A program made the translations under genes and the position numbers. 64,000 nucleotides of DNA from contig JBBIRW010000004.1 in assembly GCA_037441565.1 (NCBI GenBank), positions 62,001 to 126,000 on the forward strand. Reading direction: 5' to 3'. Source of the DNA: JBBIRW01 sp037441565. GTDB taxonomy: Bacteria > Desulfobacterota > JBBIRW01. The notes below the pieces were generated by a model, which was not told where the DNA came from, did no database searches, and saw only the letters and a program-made list of their open reading frames with translations. Below are positions 24,165-32,068 of this stretch, in pieces; positions within the stretch are counted from its first letter, which is position 1; every line of letters begins with the position of its first letter.

Positions 24165-24649
24165 TGAAATGTCCATACTGCGGAAAACTTCATAACAGAG
24201 TGATTGATTCACGCGTCAGCAATGACGGAAAGGCAATCCGCCGAAGAAGGGAATGCATTGATTGCCATAAAAGATTTACCACATATGAAAGGGTTGAGGA
24301 AACCCCTCTTATTGTTGTAAAAAAGGACGGTCGAAGGGAGCCCTTTGATCGAAACAAGATAATAACTGGTATCAAAAAGGCATGCGAGAAAAGACCCATC
24401 AGTATGGATGCAATTGAAGCCATTGCAGACCGCATTGAACTGTTCCTTATGGAACTGGATGAAAAAGAGATACCCACGAAGATCATAGGTGAAAGGGTTA
24501 TGGAAGAACTCAATCGCCTTGATAAAGTTGCCTATGTGCGATTTGCTTCTGTTTACAGACAATTCAAGGATATAGATGAATTTGTGCATGAGGTTAAACA
24601 GCTCCTCGAGGAGAGGGAAAGAAAGGGCGATGAAAGAGATAGTAAGTGA
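24164..24649 (+). CDS. nrdR: Transcriptional repressor NrdR
   Basis: 161 residues. The zinc ribbon (Cys 3, 6, 31 and 34: MKCPYCG ... CIDCHKRF) is followed by an ATP-cone (about 49-139, VVKKDGRREPFDRNKI). NrdR represses ribonucleotide reductase genes when dATP is abundant. No nrd genes or clear NrdR boxes occur in the window. The start overlaps the glyA stop by four bases and the end overlaps ribD by 20, an arrangement common in many bacteria. Function secure. Confidence 0.97.
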   Translation: MKCPYCGKLHNRVIDSRVSNDGKAIRRRRECIDCHKRFTTYERVEETPLIVVKKDGRREPFDRNKIITGIKKACEKRPISMDAIEAIADRIELFLMELDEKEIPTKIIGERVMEELNRLDKVAYVRFASVYRQFKDIDEFVHEVKQLLEERERKGDERDSK

Positions 24650-25736
24650 AATCGAATACTATATGAGAAGGGCTATTGCCCTTGCAAGGAAGGGCGCGGG
24701 TTCCGTAAGTCCCAATCCAATGGTTGGTGCTGTGATTGTGAAGGATGGAATAGTCATTGGTGAAGGGTTTCACGAGAAGGCGGGTTTTGATCACGCGGAG
24801 ATTATTGCAATAAAAAAGGCGGGGAAAGGCTGCAAGGGTGCTTCACTTTATGTTAATCTTGAGCCGTGTTGTCACTATGGTAAAACACCTCCATGCACGG
24901 ATGCGATAATAAGGGCGGGGATAGAGAAGGTTTATATTGGCATGGTTGACCCCAATCCCATTGTTTCCGGGAAAGGGATCGAAGAATTGAGGAAGCATGG
25001 GATACACGTGAAGACAGGCATTCTTGAAGATTCATGCAGGATGTTAAATGAGTTTTTTATAAAGTATATAACTACGGGTATTCCATTCGTGATCATTAAG
25101 ATGGCATGCAGTATGGATGGAAGAGTTGCAACTTTCACAGGTGATTCAAGATGGATAAGCTGTGAAAAGTCCAGAATTTATGTTCACAAATTGAGAAGTA
25201 GTGTCGATGCTATCATTGTTGGGGTTGAAACTGTAATAAGGGATGACCCGGAACTTAATGTGAGACTGGTAAGGAGTAAAAGGTATCCGATGAGGATAAT
25301 AGTTGATTCACATTTGAGGACTCCTCTGAATGCAAGGATATTCTATTCGGAGGGTGGCAGATGCATCATTGCATCTGTTTATGGGGAAGGGGAGAAAGAG
25401 AGAAGACTTTCCGAGATGGGTGTTGAGGTCATAAAGGTTGATGGAAGAGAGGATGGAAGGGTAAGCATAAGGTCTCTTCTTACTATTCTTGGAAAGAGGG
25501 GGTTAAACAGTGTGCTTATTGAAGGAGGGCCGGAGGTTTGCTGGTCTGCAATTGAAGAGGGGGTTGTTGATAAGGTCATGTTTTTTTACTCTCCGATTAT
25601 TATAGGAGGTAAAGGGGCACCAGGTCCCATCGGCGGCATCGGCTTCAGAAAGCTGGAGGAGGCATTGAAATTGAAGAATGTGAAGATAAAGAAGATGGGG
25701 GAGGATTTTCTCTTTGAGGGATATCTGAAATTTTAA
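24630..25736 (+). CDS. ribD: Bifunctional riboflavin biosynthesis deaminase/reductase
   Basis: About 368 residues from ATG 24630. The N-terminal deaminase (about 1-145) has the zinc site HAE and PCCHYGKTPPC. The C-terminal reductase (about 150-368) has VIIKMACSMDGRVA, GDSRWIS, and LIEGGPEV. It performs the second and third steps from GTP to lumazine precursor. The frame is open for 18 further codons inside nrdR, but the chosen start gives the normal family length and the MRRAIALARKG context, with a weak ribosome site GAAAGGG. It overlaps nrdR by 20 bases. Function secure. Confidence 0.96.
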   Translation: MKEIVSEIEYYMRRAIALARKGAGSVSPNPMVGAVIVKDGIVIGEGFHEKAGFDHAEIIAIKKAGKGCKGASLYVNLEPCCHYGKTPPCTDAIIRAGIEKVYIGMVDPNPIVSGKGIEELRKHGIHVKTGILEDSCRMLNEFFIKYITTGIPFVIIKMACSMDGRVATFTGDSRWISCEKSRIYVHKLRSSVDAIIVGVETVIRDDPELNVRLVRSKRYPMRIIVDSHLRTPLNARIFYSEGGRCIIASVYGEGEKERRLSEMGVEVIKVDGREDGRVSIRSLLTILGKRGLNSVLIEGGPEVCWSAIEEGVVDKVMFFYSPIIIGGKGAPGPIGGIGFRKLEEALKLKNVKIKKMGEDFLFEGYLKF

Positions 25737-25749
25737 TAGAGAGGATCCG

Positions 25750-26400
25750 ATGTTTACAGGCATAATTGAGTGCAGAGGTATAATAAATGAAATAACAATT
25801 GGTGAAATGGGTGGAAGAGTTTATGTGGGGGTTCTTGCTGATGATTTTGTGGTGAAGAAAGGTGAGAGTATCGCTGTTGATGGTGTTTGTCTTACAGTAT
25901 CAGATGTAAAAGAAAAGGCTTTCGGAGCATCAGTTTCAAGGGAAACTCTGGAGAGAACAACATTCAGATACAAGAAAAAGGGCGATGAAGTGAACATTGA
26001 GAGGGCGCTCAAAATCTCTGATAGGATTGGAGGACATATCCTGCTGGGGCATGTGGATGGTGTTGGAGAGGTTTTATATGTTGAAAGGGCAGGTATGGGG
26101 ATGGTTATGGATATAAAAATTCCGGAAAAACTTTGCAGATATGTGGTGGAGAAAGGTTCAATAGGAATCGATGGGATAAGCCTGACAGTTGCAAGTATTA
26201 AAGGGGATATAGTAAGGATTGCCCTTGTACCTTATACAATAGAGCAAACAACAATTGGGAAAAGTCATAGGGGGGAGAAGGTAAATATTGAGGTTGACAT
26301 AATAGGAAAATATGTTTACAGATTTGTAAATGATTATTTGCAAAAAGAAGATCGCCCAAGAATAGATTATGATTTCCTTAAAGAAAAAGGTTTTCTATAA
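25750..26400 (+). CDS. ribE: Riboflavin synthase (alpha chain)
   Basis: 216 residues made of two lumazine-binding repeats (about 1-95 and 97-195). The N-terminus MFTGIIECRG and the repeat motifs SIAVDGVCLTV and SIGIDGISLTV are diagnostic. It dismutates two lumazines to riboflavin. It begins 13 bases after ribD behind GAGAGGA. Usually ribBA (DHBP synthase/GTP cyclohydrolase II) separates it from ribH, but that gene is missing here. Confidence 0.97.
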   Translation: MFTGIIECRGIINEITIGEMGGRVYVGVLADDFVVKKGESIAVDGVCLTVSDVKEKAFGASVSRETLERTTFRYKKKGDEVNIERALKISDRIGGHILLGHVDGVGEVLYVERAGMGMVMDIKIPEKLCRYVVEKGSIGIDGISLTVASIKGDIVRIALVPYTIEQTTIGKSHRGEKVNIEVDIIGKYVYRFVNDYLQKEDRPRIDYDFLKEKGFL

Positions 26401-26413
26401 TTAAGGGAGGTTT

Positions 26414-26887
26414 ATGATGAGAAGGATAGTGGAAGGAAAAATTTCTGCTGAGGGCTTCAGCTTTTCTCTCATAGTTAGCAGATTCAATCACTTTATAACC
26501 GATCGTCTCCTTGATGGTTCTCTTGATGCACTGATAAGACATGGTGCAAGGGAAGAGGATATAGAGGTCATTAAGGTTCCTGGTGCATTTGAGATCCCTG
26601 CAGTTGCACGGAGGGTTGCAAGGAGTAAGAAGACTGATGCTGTTATATGTATAGGTGCAATAATAAGGGGGGATACACCCCATTTTGAATATATAAGTTC
26701 TGAGGTTGCGAAGGGTATAGCCCTTGTTGCTCTGGAGAGTGAAATTCCCGTTATATTTGGTGTAATCACAGCAGATAATCTGGAGCAGGCCATAGAAAGG
26801 GCGGGCACAAAAGGGGGTAATAAGGGTTGGGAAGCAGCAGTAACTGCGATGGAAATGGTGAATCTTTACAAGGCCCTCGGGAGGTAG
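26414..26887 (+). CDS. ribH: 6,7-dimethyl-8-ribityllumazine synthase
   Basis: 157 residues. Family motifs: VSRFNHFITDRLLDG (about 17-31), VPGAFEIP, GAIIRGDTPHFEY with the catalytic His, FGVITADNLEQAIERAG and GNKGWEAA. It joins the pyrimidine and the four-carbon unit into lumazine, as a large shell-forming oligomer. Tandem ATGs (26414, 26417) follow GGGAGG; either could start. nusB follows after 18 bases, a conserved pairing. Confidence 0.97.
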   Translation: MMRRIVEGKISAEGFSFSLIVSRFNHFITDRLLDGSLDALIRHGAREEDIEVIKVPGAFEIPAVARRVARSKKTDAVICIGAIIRGDTPHFEYISSEVAKGIALVALESEIPVIFGVITADNLEQAIERAGTKGGNKGWEAAVTAMEMVNLYKALGR

Positions 26888-26905
26888 TGCTATTGGCGGA
26901 AGATT

Positions 26906-27325
26906 ATGGGGGTAAGAAGAAAGGCAAGGGAACAGGCTTTACAGATTCTTTATGAAATGGAGATTTCGAAGATAAATGCCAGCGAGGCACTTAAACTCTA
27001 CTGGGAGGATCTTGCTAATAAACCTGCTGATAAGGAGTTTACAGAATTGATAGTAAGGGGAGTGGAGGTAAACCGGGAAGCGATAGATGAAATCATCCGG
27101 CGTGTTTCGAAAAACTGGCAGCTTAATAGGATGGTGAAGGTGGATCTGACCATCCTGAGGATGGCAATCTTTGAACTACTTTACTGTAACGATATCCCCT
27201 CAAAGGTTTCTATAAATGAAGCGATCGATCTTGGAAAAAAATTTGGAACCGATGACTCAGCTGCATTTATCAATGGTATTCTCGATAGGGTTCTTAAGGA
27301 CTATATAATAAAAAAAGGGACCTGA
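26906..27325 (+). CDS. nusB: Transcription antitermination factor NusB
   Basis: 139 residues, all-helical NusB fold: RRKAREQALQILYEME at the N-terminus, the VDLTILRMAIFELLY segment (about 80-94) and SINEAIDLGKKFGTDDSAAFINGILD (conserved helix pair, about 104-129). It binds boxA RNA with NusE to sustain rRNA transcription. It closes the riboflavin block and sits three bases before the first gene of the chemosensory cluster, so the two blocks probably share a transcript. Confidence 0.97.
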   Translation: MGVRRKAREQALQILYEMEISKINASEALKLYWEDLANKPADKEFTELIVRGVEVNREAIDEIIRRVSKNWQLNRMVKVDLTILRMAIFELLYCNDIPSKVSINEAIDLGKKFGTDDSAAFINGILDRVLKDYIIKKGT

Positions 27326-27328
27326 AAA

Positions 27329-28552
27329 ATGGGGCTAGTGGGAAATCTTGAGGATCTTGGTCTGGGAGATATACTGCAGATCATAAGCCTCAGCAGGAAA
27401 TCTGGTGTGTTATCCTTACATCATCACAGGGAGAGAGGAAAGATTATTTTCAGAGACGGGGTTGTGGTCAATGCCTGCTCAAATTATATACAGGAAAATC
27501 TTGCTGAATATCTTGCAAGGAAGAACGTAATCCAGAAAACAACTGCACAGGAGGCATTTAAAATATTTCATCAAAGTGGAAAAAGGGAGCAACTTAAAAG
27601 TATCTTTATAAATCGTTTTAAGATCCCACCCGAAAAGATCGAAAAGGAGATTGTGTCACATGTTGAGGAGATCGTTTACCACTTTTTTACCTGGGATGGG
27701 GGAACATTCAGTTTTGAACTGAAGGAAGTGGAAGATGAAATTGGAAATCTCTCAGATATTGACAAAGATTTTATTCTTGAGAAGGGTATAAGCCCTCAAT
27801 TTCTTGCACTTGAGGGGGCAAAGATTCAGGATGAAAAACGGAGGGAGAAAGAAGAGCAGAGGAAACGGATGATGGAGGAGATGGAAACAGAGTCAGTCGA
27901 AGAACAGATATGTCCTTCCCCCGGAGAGGATCTTCTGGATTTAAGGGAACAGTTCAGGGATGATCTTGAAGATATAGAACTCTCAGGGTTAGCTAATCGA
28001 GAGGTCCAGAAGGTGAGAACGAGCCCGGGACTGTCTATCTTGAAAGGTATGCTCATGGAATTGCATGGCTCTCTATCCATTCAGGATATCCCACTTCTTG
28101 TACTGAGATTCGCAAGTGAAATTTTCAATAGGGGTGTGATATTTATTATTAAGAAAGGATATTTTACAGGTCACGGACAGTTTGGCATAGAACTGGCAAA
28201 TTCCAATCCTGACCAGGTTATCAGAGACATGAGGATACCTGTTAATGAAAAATCAGTCCTTAAAGAGGCAGTGGAAAAAAAGGGTGTTGTTAAGAAAAAG
28301 CCGGAGCTTACAAAATGGAACACATACTTTTTCGAGCAGATAGGAGGGCAGGTGCCTGAAGAAGTTTTTGTTGCACCCGTAATAGTGGATGATAGAACAG
28401 CATCGGTCCTTTATGGTGATAATATTCCATATAAAAGATCCATTGGAGATACAGAAAGCCTGGAGATTTTTATATCACAGGCTGCTATGGTAATGGAAAG
28501 AAAGATCCTTGAAAAGCGATTAAAAGAATTAACAGGGGAAACAAAAAATTGA
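27329..28552 (+). CDS. DUF4388 protein with C-terminal GAF-like domain
   Basis: 407 residues. The N-terminal DUF4388 (PatA-like) domain opens with GNLEDLGLGDILQIISLSRKSGVL and continues to about residue 150 with GKIIFRDGVVVNA and a helical YHFFTWDGGTFSFE part. A charged coiled coil (about 165-200) follows. The C-terminal 170 residues look like a GAF-type sensor (DIPLLVLRFASEIFNRGVIF; ending in SLEIFISQAAMVMERKILEKRL). Such proteins commonly accompany receivers, pili or gliding systems. The gene lies directly before CheY and CheA and its TGA overlaps the TTG start of cheY, so it belongs to the chemosensory cluster. What it senses is unknown. Confidence 0.8.
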   Translation: MGLVGNLEDLGLGDILQIISLSRKSGVLSLHHHRERGKIIFRDGVVVNACSNYIQENLAEYLARKNVIQKTTAQEAFKIFHQSGKREQLKSIFINRFKIPPEKIEKEIVSHVEEIVYHFFTWDGGTFSFELKEVEDEIGNLSDIDKDFILEKGISPQFLALEGAKIQDEKRREKEEQRKRMMEEMETESVEEQICPSPGEDLLDLREQFRDDLEDIELSGLANREVQKVRTSPGLSILKGMLMELHGSLSIQDIPLLVLRFASEIFNRGVIFIIKKGYFTGHGQFGIELANSNPDQVIRDMRIPVNEKSVLKEAVEKKGVVKKKPELTKWNTYFFEQIGGQVPEEVFVAPVIVDDRTASVLYGDNIPYKRSIGDTESLEIFISQAAMVMERKILEKRLKELTGETKN

Positions 28553-28926
28553 GTTACAATGTCCTTATAGTTGAAGATTCTGCTTCAATGAGGTCATTCA
28601 TTATATCATCCCTGGAAGAGATAGACCGCTTCCAGTTCTTTGAAGTTTCAAATGGATTTGATGCCCTGAAACTTCTTCCGCGTGTGAAGTTTGATCTTAT
28701 AATAACAGATATAAATATGCCAGACATAAATGGCCTTGAGCTTGCAAATTTTATCAAGAAGGACAAAAGATACAGGCATATCCCTATAATTATAGTGACA
28801 ACAGAACAGAACCCGGAGATTCAGAAAAAGGGAGCTGCCCTTGGTACTGAATGTTATATAACAAAGCCTTTCACTCCCGAATTAATCCAGAGGGTGGTAA
28901 TGGAACAGTTAAAGATGAAGGGTTAA
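28549..28926 (+). CDS. Single-domain response regulator (CheY-like)
   Basis: 125 residues: a lone receiver domain. Phospho-acceptor D54 in IITDINMP, acidic pair E9/D10 in VEDS, Thr near 84-85 and K106 in ITKPF are all present, so it should be phosphorylated by the CheA encoded next. The TTG start overlaps the upstream stop in TTGA; the family N-terminus NVLIVEDS supports it. No output domain, so it acts by binding a partner. A second such protein closes the cluster at 39949-40320. Confidence 0.93.
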   Translation: MSYNVLIVEDSASMRSFIISSLEEIDRFQFFEVSNGFDALKLLPRVKFDLIITDINMPDINGLELANFIKKDKRYRHIPIIIVTTEQNPEIQKKGAALGTECYITKPFTPELIQRVVMEQLKMKG

Positions 28927-28929
28927 AGT

Positions 28930-30972
28930 ATGGCCGAAAACCCTTTAGACTCAAAGTCCTTACAGGAGTTCATCTCGGAGGCAGAGGAGATCCTTGAAGG
29001 GGTGACAGCCAATCTTCTCGATTTAATGGAACAGCACGAAACAGGTGAACCGGATGCAGCCCTTATAAACGGGATATTCAGAGGTTTACACACACTTAAA
29101 GGGATTTCAGGCACATTCGGTTTAAATGAACTTTCGCATCTCAGTCATGTACTGGAGGATCTTTTTGATGGTTTAAGGCTTGGAAGGGTGAGGTTTACTG
29201 AGGAGATCTGTGATATTGCATTTCAGGGAATCGATATCATGAGGAAAATGATCTCCACCAAAGAGCAGGGGACAGATCCCCAGGTCGAGGAGCTTGTTGA
29301 AAGGGTCAATCAACTGATCCGTTCTGGTTCAAAATCTGAGCAGCCCCTTACTTCATATGGGGTACCTGAGGAAATAGCAAATGTTCTTACCGCCTATGAA
29401 GAGGCACGCCTAAGAGAAAATATAACAAAGGGGAGAAACTTTCTCAGGGTAAAGGCATCCTTTATGCTTGAAAATTTTGATCAGGCATTAAAGCAGTTAC
29501 AGGATAAACTAAAGCAGCATGGAGAGATTATTACCATAATGCCATCATCTTCGGAAAGTAGCGGGGAGGGGATCGATTTTGAGTTTATTGTGGCAACAAA
29601 AGAATCAGCTGATCAGGTTTTTGAAAAGTTGAAGGGTGATGTCGTCTCTATTGAGACTCTGAGTTTTTCAGGAGTTACAAAAGGGGTATCTGAAGGGGCT
29701 CCTCTTCCTGATAAAAAGGCAAAGGAGGGAGAGCAGCTTTCTATCAGAAGTATGGCAAAAACCGTTAGGGTCGATATAAAAAAACTGGATTCTATTGTTA
29801 ATATACTGGGAGAACTCACGCTCTCAAAGATTCTCATTGAGAGGATCTTTAATTTCATTCGCGAGAAGGAAGGATACAGGGACTTTGTTCTCGAAATGGG
29901 TAGGGCGATTGATTCACTTCGTAGAAATATTCAGGAACTGCAGGATGGCGTGATGGAAGTGAGGATGGTCCCGTTAAGTCAGCTTTTTGAAAAACTTTCA
30001 AGAGTTGTAAGGAGGCTCCAGAGAGAATCAAAAAAGATTATCGATTTTCAATTCTATGGTGGAGAAACAGAACTTGACAAGCTATTGATGGACGAGATTG
30101 CTGATCCACTTGTCCACATAATAAGGAATGCATTTGATCACGGAATAGAGGATCCTGAGACAAGGCTCGCATGTGGAAAGCCCGAGAAGGGCATGATCAA
30201 ACTGAATGCCTTTCAGAAGGGCAACCATGTTGTCATTGAGGTTGAGGATGATGGAAGGGGGATAGATATTGAGGCAATAAGGAAAAAGGGGATTATGAAA
30301 AAGCTTATCGATGAGAGGGCTGATCTTAATGAAAAGGAGATAATCGAACTGTTATTTCAACCCGGATTTTCAACAAAAGAGGATGCAACAGAGATCTCAG
30401 GAAGGGGTGTTGGTCTCGATGTTGTTAGAAATAACATCTCAGGGATTGGAGGCATTGTTGAGTTAGAGAGCAGAAAGGGAAAGGGAACAAAGGTGATAAT
30501 CACGCTTCCCATGACCCTTGCAATAATACAGGTTCTCGTAATGGAAGTGGGCGGAAAAATTTTCGCACAGCCAATAAATTCAGTAATTGAATGTTTGAGA
30601 ATAAATCCTGATGATATTCGGACTGTAGGAAGGAGAGAGGTGATTCAGCTCAGGGATTCAACTATTCCAATTATAAGGATATCAGATTATTTTTCATTGC
30701 CTCAATCGATGAGTAGAAACAGGTATTATGTGATTATTATTGGTTTCAGTGACAGGAAGGTTGGTATCCTTGTTGACAGAATAATTGGGGAAAGGAGTAT
30801 TGTGATAAAACCCCTCGGAAAAAGCTTAAAAGGAGTGAAGGGAATAGCAGGTGTTGCTGAGTCAGGTGAGGGAAAATTGATCCTCCTCCTTGATGCTGTT
30901 GCAATCCTGATGGATGTGATGAAGGAGAGGAAGGGTAGCTGGAGTATTAGATACGGCCAATCAGATATTTAA
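28930..30972 (+). CDS. cheA: Chemotaxis-type histidine kinase CheA
   Basis: 680 residues. Domains: Hpt (about 1-110; phosphorylated H54 in RGLHTLKGISGTFG), a middle region (about 150-245) in the position of the P2 response-regulator docking domain, dimerisation P3 (about 275-345), HATPase (about 345-530; NAFDHG, DDGRGID and GRGVGLDVV boxes) and a CheW-like P5 domain (about 530-665). All kinase boxes look intact. It is flanked by cheY and two cheW genes. No CheC, CheD or CheZ gene is nearby, so dephosphorylation may depend on a distant gene or on sink proteins. Start ATG 28930 lies three bases after cheY. Confidence 0.96.
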   Translation: MAENPLDSKSLQEFISEAEEILEGVTANLLDLMEQHETGEPDAALINGIFRGLHTLKGISGTFGLNELSHLSHVLEDLFDGLRLGRVRFTEEICDIAFQGIDIMRKMISTKEQGTDPQVEELVERVNQLIRSGSKSEQPLTSYGVPEEIANVLTAYEEARLRENITKGRNFLRVKASFMLENFDQALKQLQDKLKQHGEIITIMPSSSESSGEGIDFEFIVATKESADQVFEKLKGDVVSIETLSFSGVTKGVSEGAPLPDKKAKEGEQLSIRSMAKTVRVDIKKLDSIVNILGELTLSKILIERIFNFIREKEGYRDFVLEMGRAIDSLRRNIQELQDGVMEVRMVPLSQLFEKLSRVVRRLQRESKKIIDFQFYGGETELDKLLMDEIADPLVHIIRNAFDHGIEDPETRLACGKPEKGMIKLNAFQKGNHVVIEVEDDGRGIDIEAIRKKGIMKKLIDERADLNEKEIIELLFQPGFSTKEDATEISGRGVGLDVVRNNISGIGGIVELESRKGKGTKVIITLPMTLAIIQVLVMEVGGKIFAQPINSVIECLRINPDDIRTVGRREVIQLRDSTIPIIRISDYFSLPQSMSRNRYYVIIIGFSDRKVGILVDRIIGERSIVIKPLGKSLKGVKGIAGVAESGEGKLILLLDAVAILMDVMKERKGSWSIRYGQSDI

Positions 30973-30973
30973 C

Positions 30974-31525
30974 ATGCGTGATAAGAAGGATCTTGTTAAT
31001 TTAAAAGATAGGGAGACAGTAAAGGAAAAGGAAAAAGAGATTGTTTTCAGAGGGGGAGAGATCATTGATGTAGAGGCATATGAGAAATATCCAGCAAGAG
31101 TAAAAACAAAAAGAACATATCTTGGGTTTTTGCTTGGAAATGAGGAATATGTGGTGGAGATGGAAAGGATCAAGGAGATCATAAGATTAAGGGAGATAAC
31201 AGAGATACCAGGCTCATCGCCACACCTCCTCGGGATAATTTCTTTAAGGGGGATTATCGTCCCTGTGATCGATGCAAGAAGAAAGCTTGGACTGGACGCA
31301 AGGGAGCCTGATGAGCACTCACGCATACTTATCCTTTACAACGATGATGAATACACCGGACTTCTTGTTGATAAAATAACGGAGATAATGGAAATTTCCG
31401 AGGAGATGAATGAACCTCCACCGGACTCACTGACACTGGATGAGGCAGAGTTAATCAGGGGGGTTAATAGATACGGGGAAAGACTTATAATAATCCTTAA
31501 TAGCGAAAAGATTGTGAATGTGTAA
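30974..31525 (+). CDS. cheW: CheW-like coupling protein (long N-terminus)
   Basis: 183 residues. The CheW fold (about 45-180) shows YLGFLLGNEEYVVEMERIKEI, HLLGIISLRGIIVPVIDARRKLG and VDKITEI. A highly charged N-terminal tail of about 40 residues (rich in Lys and Glu) is unusual and may be a linker or extra docking site. CheW proteins join CheA to receptors in signalling arrays. It starts one base after cheA and precedes a second cheW by 15 bases. The duplicate suggests different partners or array architecture. Confidence 0.92.
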   Translation: MRDKKDLVNLKDRETVKEKEKEIVFRGGEIIDVEAYEKYPARVKTKRTYLGFLLGNEEYVVEMERIKEIIRLREITEIPGSSPHLLGIISLRGIIVPVIDARRKLGLDAREPDEHSRILILYNDDEYTGLLVDKITEIMEISEEMNEPPPDSLTLDEAELIRGVNRYGERLIIILNSEKIVNV

Positions 31526-31540
31526 GGATGCGATGAAATC

Positions 31541-32023
31541 ATGAGGGAGACACAATTTATTTGCTTTACTGTTAGTGATAAGTTATTTGCGATCGAGATA
31601 GAAAACATACAGGAGATCATTCGTTATAGAAAACCCTTGAAGGTTCCAAAGTCGCCGGATTTTATTGAGGGTGTTATTGATCTTCGTGGAACTGTTATTC
31701 CGGTTTTTGATCTCGGTAAAAAGTTCGATCTCTATTCAGGAGATAAAACAGGGAAGGAAAAGGTAATAATTCTAAGAACGGGGATGAGCGTAGTGGGAGT
31801 CATTGTTGATTCAGTTAAAGGAGTTCTCAGTGTAGAAGAAAAAGATATTGATCTTTCTCACCATGAGTTATCTCCGAGACAGGTAAATGTGATAAAGGGC
31901 TATATAAGAAAGGATGGCAGTTTAATAATGGTCCTCCAGATGGACAGGGTTATAAGTGCTGATGAGAAGATTGCATTGAAAGATTTCAGGACATCAATGG
32001 AGATTTCATATAATTCGAGATAG
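31541..32023 (+). CDS. cheW: CheW-like coupling protein (second copy)
   Basis: 160 residues, a compact CheW domain: FICFTVSDKLFAIEIENIQEIIRY, FIEGVIDLRGTVIPVFDLGKKF, and VDSVKGVLSV. It lacks the charged tail of the preceding CheW and the sequences differ greatly outside the core motifs, so the pair is not a recent duplicate. It precedes the receptor gene by 45 bases that hold a strong ribosome site. Confidence 0.92.
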   Translation: MRETQFICFTVSDKLFAIEIENIQEIIRYRKPLKVPKSPDFIEGVIDLRGTVIPVFDLGKKFDLYSGDKTGKEKVIILRTGMSVVGVIVDSVKGVLSVEEKDIDLSHHELSPRQVNVIKGYIRKDGSLIMVLQMDRVISADEKIALKDFRTSMEISYNSR

Positions 32024-32068
32024 CTTTTAGTTACTAATAAATTAATTTACAAGGAGAGGAGAAATAAA

